DNA from: Sphingobacterium faecale
GTDB lineage: Bacteria; Bacteroidota; Bacteroidia; Sphingobacteriales; Sphingobacteriaceae
Length of the DNA stretch: 64,000 nt
Reading direction: 5' to 3'
NCBI RefSeq assembly: GCF_016746095.1
Contig: NZ_JAERTY010000012.1
Location: 1 to 64,000, forward strand
The translations under genes were made by a program, and so were the position numbers. Positions 1 through 8,647 of this stretch are shown here, one piece after another. Positions within the stretch are counted from its first letter, which is position 1. The number at the start of each line of letters is the position of its first letter. Under the pieces are notes generated by a model. It did no database searches. It saw only the letters and a program-made list of their open reading frames with translations, and was not told the DNA's origin.

Positions 1-78
1 GAAAGAAAAAAAATCATTAAGTTTGAAAAGTTAATACAATCCAGTTGTAAAATAGCTCGGGTTATTGGTCACTAAACC

Positions 79-122
79 TGGTGTACTTTCGTCCGGAATC
101 CGTGGTGTACTTTTGTCGGAAT
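79..122. repeat. Two tandem 20-21 bp direct repeats, possible IS end
   Basis: Two near-identical copies lie at 79-99 and 103-122. Both begin TGGTGTACTTT and end CGGAAT, and the second lacks one base and has one change. Terminal sequences built from short repeats of this kind occur at ends of IS21-like elements, but no transposase is visible inside the window, so the assignment is tentative. The repeats sit 72 bp past the stop codon of the last gene of the minus-strand operon and may mark its left boundary. Confidence 0.4.
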
Positions 123-194
123 ATTCAAGAGAGAAGTATCTACTTTCTTTCGCCATAGAGGAAACTTGATATTAGACCGTTCCGTTTTCATTCC

Positions 195-1430
195 TTACTT
201 GATTCCTTTTAATACTTCAGAAACTTTTCCCTCAAAGTCTATTTTAGCGGCATATTCTTTTTTCAATTTATCTAGCTTTGTACCAATGTATAATTTGTTG
301 TCAAATTTGTATACCATCAACATTTGCGTCAATGTCGCTGAGCTCATTATCATTCTCTTCGTCGTGGGATCCCACATAACTTTTTGCCATGGAATAGATG
401 ATAAATTAAAATCCATTTTGTCAAATACAGAAAGTATACTTTTATAATCTGATTGCTTTAGTAGTTTTATTTCGCAAACTGCTTTTACCATTGGTAATAA
501 GCCGACTGGACGAAATAGTAGATTACCACCATCTTCGCTGTTTCTTAGGTTTTTAGCGAAAGGCTCAGTGTTTTTTAGGTATTTTTGAATTACACTATTT
601 TCTTTTGAAAATGTATCCCAAAAGTCGAACAAGTATTTTTTCACTTCAGCTAGTTCTTCTTTGGATTTTCTGAATTTTAAATATTCTGTTAAGACTTTAG
701 CTGTTGCTTTCTTTTGCTTGTTGTTGAAGTGCCATACTTTGAATAATTCCACATTACATTGATAAAGGGTGATAATTGATGTAAGCGCATCAAAATTATT
801 GTTCGGTATCCCTTTTCCTTTGACATAAACAATCCGTTTTCCTTGAAACAAATTATGTTCTTCTAGTAATTCTCTAGTCACTATAGCGACCGTATCATCT
901 TCATCTAAAGCTATAGTGTCATCAAAAGACACGGGTTTAGCGTATCTATTTAACGTTGTAAATAGCCTTCTTGTTTTTTGCTTTCCTTCATGGTCATTTT
1001 TATGCCCAATAAAAATTGCAGCAATTTTCTCTTCGCTTAACTTTGGATTTTCCTTCAATGCGGCTTTAATGCCTTCTACTCTGTGCTGTCCATCTACTGG
1101 GAATATCTTGTGCTGTGTGGGAAAGTCTAATAGGCCTACGTTATAGGTGCTTTCATCATTATATTTTAGCTCTATTTCACTCCAAGTTGGATAGTCGTCA
1201 TATACTGCGAGGATTAAAGAACTGAAGAATCTTTCATCTTGGTTAACTATATAATCTTTGATACTTACGTAATTATTAGTTATGCTCCTCTGGATCAGAT
1301 CTTTTAAGCTTTCTGATTTGTGAAGCTCACCATCCACTTTTTCAACAAAATCACTTACCTGTTGAAATGTTAGGGTAGTTACATAATATGTCCTACCACC
1401 TAGTTCTGCTCTTAATGCTGGTATTTTCAT
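195..1430 (-). CDS. DGQHR-domain (DndB-like) protein
   Basis: A 411-aa protein with the signature DGQHR at residues 113-117 (context PVDGQHRVEGI) and a following segment with FTTLNRYAKPV near residue 157. These features define the DGQHR/DndB-like family. Known members include DndB, a regulator of the phosphorothioation operon, and DpdB of the 7-deazaguanine DNA-modification island. No dndCDE or dpd enzymes are visible here, so the protein is family-like rather than DndB itself. It is the last gene of a minus-strand operon, and its start codon shares one base with the stop of the GIY-YIG-like gene (position 1430), so translation is probably coupled. A DNA-sensing, ParB-like or regulatory role is inference. 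Family assignment is good; function is open. Confidence 0.8.
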   Translation of the reverse strand: MKIPALRAELGGRTYYVTTLTFQQVSDFVEKVDGELHKSESLKDLIQRSITNNYVSIKDYIVNQDERFFSSLILAVYDDYPTWSEIELKYNDESTYNVGLLDFPTQHKIFPVDGQHRVEGIKAALKENPKLSEEKIAAIFIGHKNDHEGKQKTRRLFTTLNRYAKPVSFDDTIALDEDDTVAIVTRELLEEHNLFQGKRIVYVKGKGIPNNNFDALTSIITLYQCNVELFKVWHFNNKQKKATAKVLTEYLKFRKSKEELAEVKKYLFDFWDTFSKENSVIQKYLKNTEPFAKNLRNSEDGGNLLFRPVGLLPMVKAVCEIKLLKQSDYKSILSVFDKMDFNLSSIPWQKVMWDPTTKRMIMSSATLTQMLMVYKFDNKLYIGTKLDKLKKEYAAKIDFEGKVSEVLKGIK

Positions 1431-1960
1431 TATGAAAAGGCTTTTACTGCTTGTCTTGTTTCTTGTTCAGGAATCTCATCGTTAAAAGGAAGTAACAATG
1501 AATTTATTAAATCTCTTTCGTAATCAATTATATCTTGATTATTGGCAAGAGGAAGAAAATATAAATAGAGGTTTTCGGACCAATACTTAAACATTCTGGT
1601 TATTTTTGGTCTTTCATTGGATCTAGCGTATTTCTGGTAATATTCTTTGCATCGTTTTCTAAGATTTTGTGTGTCTGACTTTTGGGCTCGACCTAAATAA
1701 ACTGGAAATTGAGTCATCCCAGGAATAATATCACATTTAATTGTAAATAAATACAAACCTCCTGATCCATTTGGTATTGTAGCTGTATCAATGTGTAAGC
1801 CTGTAGCTGATGCGTTGAGGTATTTAATTTCTTTCCAGTTTGAAAGTGATAGGTCTACTTTTCCTACTTTATTAAATTTACTCCATAAACCACTATGGAG
1901 TTTAAATTCAAGTATACGCAGTTTTAATTCTTCTCCTAATTCAAAAGCGGGTGTTGTCAT
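1430..1960 (-). CDS. GIY-YIG-like nuclease-domain protein
   Basis: A 176-aa protein whose second half carries the GIY-YIG layout: GLY at 68-70, YLG at 88-90 (context FPVYLGRA), a basic segment with Arg101 and Arg103, Glu148 in IDYERDLI, and Asn160 in LLPFN. These match the two tyrosine motifs, the catalytic Arg and Glu and the late Asn of GIY-YIG endonucleases. The first 60 residues are not recognised and could bind DNA or a partner. The gene lies 31 bp downstream of the GHKL ATPase gene and overlaps the DGQHR gene by one base, so it belongs to the same operon. Most likely it is a metal-dependent DNA nuclease acting as an effector. The motif match is by eye and has not been tested by profile search. 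Confidence 0.65.
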   Translation of the reverse strand: MTTPAFELGEELKLRILEFKLHSGLWSKFNKVGKVDLSLSNWKEIKYLNASATGLHIDTATIPNGSGGLYLFTIKCDIIPGMTQFPVYLGRAQKSDTQNLRKRCKEYYQKYARSNERPKITRMFKYWSENLYLYFLPLANNQDIIDYERDLINSLLLPFNDEIPEQETRQAVKAFS

Positions 1961-1991
1961 ATAGAATATACTTTTCAGTCAATAATTAATG

Positions 1992-4466
1992 TTATTCAGA
2001 AATACCTTGAAGTAAATCGTTCGTGCCAAAATTTAAAATAAAAGCTGAGTAATGACTAGAAAATAAGTCTTGTAAATATGTTTCTAATTCTACAGGTTCA
2101 TTAATATTTGTTCCATTGTTTTGCTTAGCAATACTGTATTTTCGGTTTTTTGTGATCATATAAAGAAACAAAGTATGAAAATAAACAGATGATATGTATT
2201 TACGTTCTGCTACTGCCAATTGATCTACACTTTTATATTGAGTTTTAAAGTCTTTTAAAACTTTACTATCCATATTAATCACCACTTTTTCTAGGTTTTC
2301 ATTACTTACTTGAGGAATCATAACTGTTTCATAAGAAATATCGCTATTAATGCCTTCTTCAACCTCTTCCCATGTTAAATGGTCTTCTTTTTTGTCTTTG
2401 TAAACAAGTACAAAAGGAGGGAGGCCAAATTGGTCTTCGTCGTCTTTTTTTTCTTTATTGACTTTTGGTGCTTCGGGATCAGCAACTTTAACAAGAAATA
2501 TTTCTTCAAAATCTTCGCCTGCTCCTGATAATGTTATTTTCAATTCTATTTCATCGCCAACTTGAACAGAGTTTTTAGCTGTTAGATTCAATCTGATAGT
2601 TCCTTCACGAGGACTAGAGTGATTTATATTTAGTATTTCTTCTATATTTTCAATGCCAGGTGATGCATCACCTCCATCGCTTTCATTCTTCTTGTTGTAA
2701 GAAACTAAAGCAATTTTTAAGTCGCCTGGTTCCTCCACTCTGTCAAAATAGTGGTTTTCTACATCTGTTTGAAAACTAATTGATTTATCTTGACCTCTAG
2801 GTAGGTTTACAGCATTTATACCATCTTTTTTAGCAGTTTTAAACTTAAAAAACGAAGGAAATCTCTTTGGTAAAAAAGGTTCCTTCTCTTCAGTTTCTCT
2901 TTTCTTCCCAGTATCTTTCTTAATTGGATTTTCTTTTTTTTGTTCTAGTTTAAATGTTTGCGATAGTAATTTCATCATCTCACTATCCATAGGGAGATTT
3001 TTAGAAAAAGATTTTAACATTTCCGTTGTATCCTTTGTGTCGACAGATATAGAATCTTTGCGTTTTTTCTCTATTTGAGCTAACTGACCATTACCAGCAC
3101 CGAGTTTATTAGCTAGGAATTTACGCAGTCGAGCTGTTTCTTCTCCATCTTTTAAACGATCACGCGATGCCATAAATAGTTCTTTACGAAAATTGTAATC
3201 CATATGTGTGCAGTCAACATGAATTAATAGATGATGCTTAAGAAGGTTTAATTTTAATGATCGTGTTATAAATTCGGAGGTATAACTTCCGTGGACCTGT
3301 CCATTCAGAGAAAATAGAACAGACATATTATTTTTGAAAAACTCACTCTGAATAGCTGTTTTTGTCTCTTTTATATTCTTACCATCTATTCTTGATTTGA
3401 AGACGTAGGATGTGACTTTGAAAGAACCAAATGGCTCTTCACGAAAGGTCTCTGAAAAATAGTCTTCAATATATTTGTTTTCACTTTGTTCTAACCGCCT
3501 TTGTAGCCCGTATAGGTCTCTTTCCAGATTGATGTCTTTGGGATAGCGGTATTTTCGATCGACTGTCAAGATAGGGAGTGCCGGATTGAACAAAAATTCA
3601 TTTAAACTTTGATTTAGATCCCTTGAAATTACAGATCGACTACCCTCAGGTAAAGTATAGGAGTATAGTTTAACAATGGAGCCTGTTTCGAATAGCGCTT
3701 CGTGAAGATTTAGATCAAGCTTATCAATTTTGAATGAAGGTATTTTCCTGTCAATTTTTAAATATTCATACCAAGTGTTTTTTTTCTTACTCTCTTCTTC
3801 TTTTGAAAGAGGGTGCTCCCTAATTAAGGTAAAGCCAAAATCACCAGTCTTATCAAATCTTCTGGAGCCGATGAGTTGGTACCCTTTTTTACCGCAGAAA
3901 ATAATAGCACCGCTGCCACCCATATTATACTTTCCTTGAACGAAATGTATCTCATTCTTATTTCCGCGGAGCAAAGAAAGAAATGTATTTTCTAGATCTT
4001 CTGGATGTTGCCCTTCACCATTATCATAGATAGTCAGACTCGAATTTAATTTTGGACCATCAGCCAAAATTTGAATATTTTTCGCTTGTGCTTTACGAGG
4101 ACCTGTTAAATCCCAGTTTTTGTAATCTGGAAAGAAAGATTCTCTAGCTTCTTCCATACTTTTAGGTGCATCATCAGATTTCGGATCAATGTCAGCCTCA
4201 TAACACTTACGCATTAGCGTTGCATCTATCGAGTTTGTGATTTTTTCAATAAGCGCAGCGATAGGTGATGCCTGTTGATTTTCAATTACGCCATAGTTGT
4301 TTTCATTCCCACCTAAGGGTGACCAGTTCCCTTGTTGAAATATATCGGAATTATTCGCGATATAATTATCAACTAATTCCTCTGTATGGCATTGAAAAAG
4401 CTCTTCAAATATTTGTTTCGGTGTTTTCATAGTAAATACGTGGGTGCCTACCTCATTATAGATCAA
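1992..4466 (-). CDS. GHKL (Hsp90/MutL/MORC-type) ATPase
   Basis: An 824-aa protein with a clear N-terminal Bergerat ATP-binding fold. The N-box is EKITNSIDA (Glu74, Asn78), the G1 box is DNGEG at 148-152, and the G2 lid motif is GKYNMGGSGA at 178-187. The region to about residue 480 resembles the transducer part of GHKL proteins. The remainder is charged (a Lys/Glu-rich stretch near 510-540) followed by unrecognised domains. It is not a histidine kinase, because no dimerisation and phosphoacceptor helix is visible. Such ATPases act as ATP-driven clamps in DNA repair and in several defence systems. The listed start overlaps the upstream HNH gene by 11 bp; an internal Met at residue 13 (position 4430) would give a 25-bp gap instead. 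A clamp role is inference. Confidence 0.78.
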   Translation of the reverse strand: MIYNEVGTHVFTMKTPKQIFEELFQCHTEELVDNYIANNSDIFQQGNWSPLGGNENNYGVIENQQASPIAALIEKITNSIDATLMRKCYEADIDPKSDDAPKSMEEARESFFPDYKNWDLTGPRKAQAKNIQILADGPKLNSSLTIYDNGEGQHPEDLENTFLSLLRGNKNEIHFVQGKYNMGGSGAIIFCGKKGYQLIGSRRFDKTGDFGFTLIREHPLSKEEESKKKNTWYEYLKIDRKIPSFKIDKLDLNLHEALFETGSIVKLYSYTLPEGSRSVISRDLNQSLNEFLFNPALPILTVDRKYRYPKDINLERDLYGLQRRLEQSENKYIEDYFSETFREEPFGSFKVTSYVFKSRIDGKNIKETKTAIQSEFFKNNMSVLFSLNGQVHGSYTSEFITRSLKLNLLKHHLLIHVDCTHMDYNFRKELFMASRDRLKDGEETARLRKFLANKLGAGNGQLAQIEKKRKDSISVDTKDTTEMLKSFSKNLPMDSEMMKLLSQTFKLEQKKENPIKKDTGKKRETEEKEPFLPKRFPSFFKFKTAKKDGINAVNLPRGQDKSISFQTDVENHYFDRVEEPGDLKIALVSYNKKNESDGGDASPGIENIEEILNINHSSPREGTIRLNLTAKNSVQVGDEIELKITLSGAGEDFEEIFLVKVADPEAPKVNKEKKDDEDQFGLPPFVLVYKDKKEDHLTWEEVEEGINSDISYETVMIPQVSNENLEKVVINMDSKVLKDFKTQYKSVDQLAVAERKYISSVYFHTLFLYMITKNRKYSIAKQNNGTNINEPVELETYLQDLFSSHYSAFILNFGTNDLLQGISE

Positions 4467-5685
4467 GATTATCTTTTAGATCAGTTTTAGATAATATATC
4501 ATAGGAATACTTTGCTAACGGTCTCTTTCCGAAGCTACCTATATCAGCATAGTTTCCTATTATTACTCGCTTTAAAAACTCTTCGTCGATTCCGGCTTCA
4601 GTCCCTAATATGCTTTTTAATTCTTCTATTTTAGATTTGTTATAGTGTATGGATCGTGCTAACAATTCTTGGGCAATATCTTTATGGTGATTGTGAAGTT
4701 TAGAAATTTGAAAGGTTGCATTCGAATTATTAACTAAATCTATTACATCTGGGTTATCAGTGTCAGGTCTAAGTTTGATTTCAAAAGCTTTGATGTCTGG
4801 CACTATATTATCAATTGTGTCTTCAAGGTAATTGATCTCGAAGCAAAAATCGTTTATAAAGTCATTTTCGAATGGATGTAGGTGTTTTTGGGAATAAAAG
4901 TCCCTCGATTTCTTTAAGTTAGAATTGCATACATGGCAGCTGGGAATCAAATTATATAAAGATATCGACAGAAATGGATACTTGGACTTTGGATAAAAAT
5001 GATCTAACTCAGCTCTTGTTCTACCGTGTTCAGTAATTGAGGTATGAATGTAATTCCTATTGCAATATGGACATACATTAACACCTAATTCACTAGTTAA
5101 TTTATAAGCATACCATTCTTCTTTTTCTTTGATGAAGTCATTATAATCAAAAACGGAAGAAATTCTATCATAAAATTCTCCAAGCTTAGTTTTAAAATAT
5201 GTTTTAAGGCCACTATACAAAATCTTTATATTTTTTATAGTTAACTTGCCTTGTTCAAATTTTATAATCAGGTTTGGATCATTTACTTGATGTATTAAAT
5301 TTAAAAAGAAATCATAAAGGAATTGCTTTTTATTTGTCACTGTAGTTTTATCTGTTTTTTTTTCTGCGATAGTATTTATTTGCGGATAAATACCTTCATC
5401 CCAGGTTAAAACTGATAAAAACTCTTGATGAACTGTAAGTAAAGGAATCTGACTTCTAATTGTTGTTTGATAGTATAGTATCTCATTTCTTAATTGCTCT
5501 GGTTTACCAACAATAATTGATTTTAAAAGCGACTCATTTGTAAGTCTTAAAAAATATTCTTTTTCAGCTCTTGGTATTAACGTATCGTTTGATAATCTTA
5601 GAAGATTAGAATATCCTTCTGATTCTTTGAAATATTTCCAATGAGCATTGATAATTGAATCCGAAATATTTTTTAAGTAAATCAT
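4456..5685 (-). CDS. HNH endonuclease (PtuB-like partner)
   Basis: A 409-aa protein with a zinc-supported HNH module in its middle: CPYC at 205-208, Asp228-His229 in LDHFYPKSKYP, Asn245 in YNLIPSC, and CHVCN at 250-254. The paired CxxC motifs plus the DH...N...N arrangement are typical of HNH nucleases that work with AAA ATPases. Its start overlaps the stop of the upstream ATPase gene by 4 bp (ATGA type), the usual layout of Septu PtuA/PtuB. The N-terminal 190 residues are helical and unrecognised, making it longer than typical PtuB. It is predicted to cut DNA or another nucleic acid once its ATPase partner is triggered. The nuclease call is firm; its identity as Septu is likely but unproven. 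Confidence 0.82.
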   Translation of the reverse strand: MIYLKNISDSIINAHWKYFKESEGYSNLLRLSNDTLIPRAEKEYFLRLTNESLLKSIIVGKPEQLRNEILYYQTTIRSQIPLLTVHQEFLSVLTWDEGIYPQINTIAEKKTDKTTVTNKKQFLYDFFLNLIHQVNDPNLIIKFEQGKLTIKNIKILYSGLKTYFKTKLGEFYDRISSVFDYNDFIKEKEEWYAYKLTSELGVNVCPYCNRNYIHTSITEHGRTRAELDHFYPKSKYPFLSISLYNLIPSCHVCNSNLKKSRDFYSQKHLHPFENDFINDFCFEINYLEDTIDNIVPDIKAFEIKLRPDTDNPDVIDLVNNSNATFQISKLHNHHKDIAQELLARSIHYNKSKIEELKSILGTEAGIDEEFLKRVIIGNYADIGSFGKRPLAKYSYDILSKTDLKDNLDL

Positions 5686-7418
5686 ATTTGTTGAAGTTTT
5701 TCAATTTGTTGCTGATGCCATTCGATTTGCTTTACCTTTGATAGCTCATTGATCCTTTTTCTGAATACTTCGTCTAAGCGGTACCGTAATATTGGTTCGC
5801 CTATCATTTCAATCTTCTTTCTATATTGGTCAACATTCTCGTCAATCATATTAGGTATCTCCTTTAGTAATGTTTGAATTTTAGTTTTGGCAAACTGACC
5901 AATAGATCCTTTGCTTAAAAAAAACTGGTTGGCAAATAGTTGATGGATGTTTGCTCCAAATGAAGATTCACCAATTAACTGTCTGTTCGGTTCTCCAGAT
6001 TCATTTAGGAGTAAAACGTTTTCCTTTGGTAAGTCCGATATGAGGAATGGAGAGTGAGATGTTAGAATAATTTGAATTTTACCCGTATCAAAAATATTGG
6101 TGACAAAGTCTATTAAATCGTTTAGAAAATTCTTCTGCCACTCAGGGTGAAGATACAAGTCTCCTTCATCTATACAAATCAAAAGATTTTTAGCCTGATC
6201 GACAGGTTTATCAGCTAAATAAAATAATTGAGAAAAAAGATTTAGATAAGCCTTCATTCCGGAACTTAATTGGGACCAGTCGTGAGATATCAGTGATTGG
6301 GTATTAAAAATTTCGGTCTTATCATGAATAACTCGTTTGAAGTCTTCGTTAAAGTCAACAATAATAGAGTTTATATGTTTTTCAACTTCTCCAAAATTGT
6401 ATCCATTGTTAGGATCGATCTCAGCAAGTAGTTTTTGATAGAGTTTGAGATCTATTTCGGTTAATTCTTCTAGATTTGTGTAGTCACTAAATTCTATTAA
6501 AAACTTTGATACCTTCGGATTTAGTGAAGCAATTGCTTCTGCTAGTCCTTCGGTACCTACAATTTCAATATCATCTAAAAGCGAAGAGACATCATTGCTG
6601 TTATTAGTAAATAAAAAGCAAAGTAGGTTTATTGCGATGCCATATCTAAATCTATTATAATTAGATGTAGAGGCTTGGTAGATCGCTCTTCTATATCTTT
6701 TGAGAATACCTAACATTTTTTCGTTAGTTGGATTGTCATTTTCTAAAGTCGTATAGGCTATAGGGTTAAATATAAACCGAACTTTCTTACTATCTTGGTT
6801 GTCTGGATTTAGTTTTGCCCATGTACGGTTAAATAATGATGAACTGACAAACTTAATTTTGTTAGATTGTAGCTTATTTAACGCTTTAAATGAAAAATCA
6901 TGTACTGAACTATCTTCAAATATATAATCCTTGTTGTCTGCCACATTCGTATAAAACATAGACTCCCATTCATCATCTGGATTTATTTTCCCCATTTCAA
7001 CGCCTAAGGAGCTAAGAGAAGAATTTTCTAAACTATTGTTTTTGGTTTTTCCAAAGAAAAAAGGTTGATTATCCTTTTTGAAAACTAGGATATAATTTGA
7101 TGCAAGCTTACCTCTATTACCCTTACTTATGGCGGTGAGAATAAAATCAATTACGTTACTCTTACCTGATGAGTTTTTCCCAATCAAAGCACTTATATTT
7201 GATATTTTCGTGTGAAAAAAGTTCTTCAAGTAGTGTTGATCATCTTCAATGAAAGTAAGTACTCCATTCTCATTCTTAAGAGCATCACCACCGTCTATCG
7301 CAGTAGCTGTAATTTCATTTGCGATTTCATTATAATCTATATTATATTGGTTGGAGAAATTGAAGTTTTGATGTTCTATATTTCTAAATTTTCCTATCCA
7401 TGCATATATTAGCTCCAT
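5682..7418 (-). CDS. RecF/SMC-like AAA ATPase (PtuA-like)
   Basis: A 578-aa ABC-class ATPase of the AAA_15/AAA_21 (RecF-like, OLD-like) kind. Walker A is GKNSSGKS at 80-87, the ABC signature is LSSGMKA at 384-390, Walker B is LLICIDEGD at 412-420 with Asp417 and Glu418, followed by LHPEWQ, and the switch His is in TSHSPF (about 455). No TOPRIM nuclease domain is seen, so cleavage is probably done by the adjoining HNH protein, as in Septu (PtuA ATPase plus PtuB nuclease). It is the first of five tightly packed genes, 62 bp downstream of the 112-aa gene. Its expected role is sensing or gating of the nuclease by nucleotide state. Confidence 0.85.
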   Translation of the reverse strand: MELIYAWIGKFRNIEHQNFNFSNQYNIDYNEIANEITATAIDGGDALKNENGVLTFIEDDQHYLKNFFHTKISNISALIGKNSSGKSNVIDFILTAISKGNRGKLASNYILVFKKDNQPFFFGKTKNNSLENSSLSSLGVEMGKINPDDEWESMFYTNVADNKDYIFEDSSVHDFSFKALNKLQSNKIKFVSSSLFNRTWAKLNPDNQDSKKVRFIFNPIAYTTLENDNPTNEKMLGILKRYRRAIYQASTSNYNRFRYGIAINLLCFLFTNNSNDVSSLLDDIEIVGTEGLAEAIASLNPKVSKFLIEFSDYTNLEELTEIDLKLYQKLLAEIDPNNGYNFGEVEKHINSIIVDFNEDFKRVIHDKTEIFNTQSLISHDWSQLSSGMKAYLNLFSQLFYLADKPVDQAKNLLICIDEGDLYLHPEWQKNFLNDLIDFVTNIFDTGKIQIILTSHSPFLISDLPKENVLLLNESGEPNRQLIGESSFGANIHQLFANQFFLSKGSIGQFAKTKIQTLLKEIPNMIDENVDQYRKKIEMIGEPILRYRLDEVFRKRINELSKVKQIEWHQQQIEKLQQI

Positions 7419-7480
7419 ATTTTAAGTTTAATGAGATCTACTGCTTTTAATTTTTACCTGCTTCTATATTTTTCAATATC

Positions 7481-7819
7481 TTAGATATATATTTGATCGC
7501 CTGTAATTTTTCCAGCTAAAAAATCAACCAGCTTTGAATAAAGCTTAAAGTCTAAAGGTAATCCATTCAGAGTTGCATTTGATAACGAGCTAGGTATAAC
7601 CAACCAAGTTGGATTTCCACTCGAAAACGGATTTCCTCCGTTTCCCCAAAACCATCTGATAGCCAATCTAGGTTCACCATCCCAGTCAATCGCTACTATT
7701 GCCCATCTTTCTTCGATATTCTTGAAAACAACTTTATAGGGACCACTAATCGAGGCTTTGGGTGATCTTAAAGACAATATCTTATTGTCATCAGTTAAAT
7801 CAAAGGTTTGTCCAGCCAT
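7481..7819 (-). CDS. Conserved hypothetical protein, 112 aa
   Basis: A small soluble protein without signal peptide or membrane segment. It has a Trp/Gly/Pro-rich core (RWFWGNGGNPFSSGNPTW) followed by LVIPSSL and a hydrophilic end. I do not recognise a domain with a known activity. It is encoded in the same direction, 62 bp upstream of the AAA ATPase gene and 128 bp downstream of the 202-aa gene, so it could be co-transcribed with the nuclease operon. It may be part of that system or a neighbouring passenger. Confidence 0.6.
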   Translation of the reverse strand: MAGQTFDLTDDNKILSLRSPKASISGPYKVVFKNIEERWAIVAIDWDGEPRLAIRWFWGNGGNPFSSGNPTWLVIPSSLSNATLNGLPLDFKLYSKLVDFLAGKITGDQIYI

Positions 7820-7947
7820 ATTCTTAAGGGGGCGTTTTTAATTCAATTACTGTCAATACACTAGTTATTTATTTAGGTAATTAGATTACCCATTTGAGTG
7901 ATATACAGTATATTCATAATTTAAGTATCTGTAGTAATTGATTGTTT

Positions 7948-8556
7948 TTACTTCTTTTTATTTTTTTCTTCGAATTCTTTTAGCCAATGAGCATCCACTT
8001 TCTTAATTGCCTTACTAATAACAAGCTCAGGTACTTCCTTCTTTAATTCGTATATGGCCTCACCAGGACTCTTTTGGGTGGTGTCATTTTCGGGTTTCAT
8101 GAAGGTTTTAGTGTTTTTTACTAATCCTTTTAATATTCCACTTGTCCAATCGATAGATGTTTCTAAGTTCAGGTCTGGTGGAAGTTTGTGAGTAATGGTA
8201 GAATTAATAAACTGAGTTCCCTTTGGAAAATTTTTTATAATAATTACAACGTAAGCATTAATGTTATTTGTGATTTTTTTTGTTTTTTTAATAGTTGAAT
8301 TATGTTTTATATACTCTTGGGTTTCGATACTTATAGTATTAAGCGCAAATGGTTGAAAATTTTCCGTAATAAAATCTTCAATTACTCTGTTAAATATTTT
8401 AGAAATATAATAAGCAACTTCTAATGATACTCTTTTCTTTAATGAAGAATATTTTACATTATATTGTTTGAGTAAATTGTCCAAATCTGTCTCTGAAAGA
8501 CCTAAATACTTACAAGCGATTTCAACATTCTTTAAAAAAATAAGAGGTATACTCAT
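7948..8556 (-). CDS. Hypothetical protein, 202 aa, possible regulator
   Basis: The N-terminal 55 residues have a small helical pattern (IACKYLGLSETDLDNLL, then a basic turn and VSLEVAYYISKIF) that recalls compact winged-helix or IF2-N-like DNA/RNA-binding folds. The middle is basic and beta-rich, and the end is charged (VDAHWLKEFEEKNKKK). No catalytic motif is visible. It is the first gene of the minus-strand series leading to the nuclease operon. A nested inverted-repeat cluster lies 18-82 bp upstream of its start, which would suit an autoregulator. The regulator idea is inference from position and shape only. Confidence 0.55.
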   Translation of the reverse strand: MSIPLIFLKNVEIACKYLGLSETDLDNLLKQYNVKYSSLKKRVSLEVAYYISKIFNRVIEDFITENFQPFALNTISIETQEYIKHNSTIKKTKKITNNINAYVVIIIKNFPKGTQFINSTITHKLPPDLNLETSIDWTSGILKGLVKNTKTFMKPENDTTQKSPGEAIYELKKEVPELVISKAIKKVDAHWLKEFEEKNKKK

Positions 8557-8573
8557 GTTTCTGAATTATAGTT

Positions 8574-8638
8574 GTTTCCATTTTTTTAAACTGTTTTGAA
8601 AAATGGAAACTATTGTTTACATTTGTTTTATAATAGTT
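8574..8638. promoter_or_regulatory. Operator-like inverted repeats upstream of the nuclease operon
   Basis: A perfect 12-bp inverted repeat (GTTTCCATTTTT at 8574-8585 and its complement at 8599-8610, 13-bp spacer) is followed by a second repeat, AACTATT at 8608-8614 with AATAGTT at 8632-8638. Both lie within 85 bp of the start of the 202-aa gene on the minus strand, where the promoter should be. Repressor binding sites are the simplest reading. A cruciform or RNA hairpin is the alternative. Confidence 0.5.
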
Positions 8639-8647
8639 GCGACAATA

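Noticed and set aside
1..75. An open plus-strand frame from the window edge ending at a TAA at 73-75
   Set aside because: Only about 24 residues, Lys/Ile-rich with no recognisable motif; could be the end of a gene but cannot be supported.
1992..4466. Sensor histidine kinase
   Set aside because: The GHKL boxes are present, but there is no phosphoacceptor helix, membrane segment or neighbouring response regulator; the N-box TNSIDA is of the Hsp90/MutL/MORC type.
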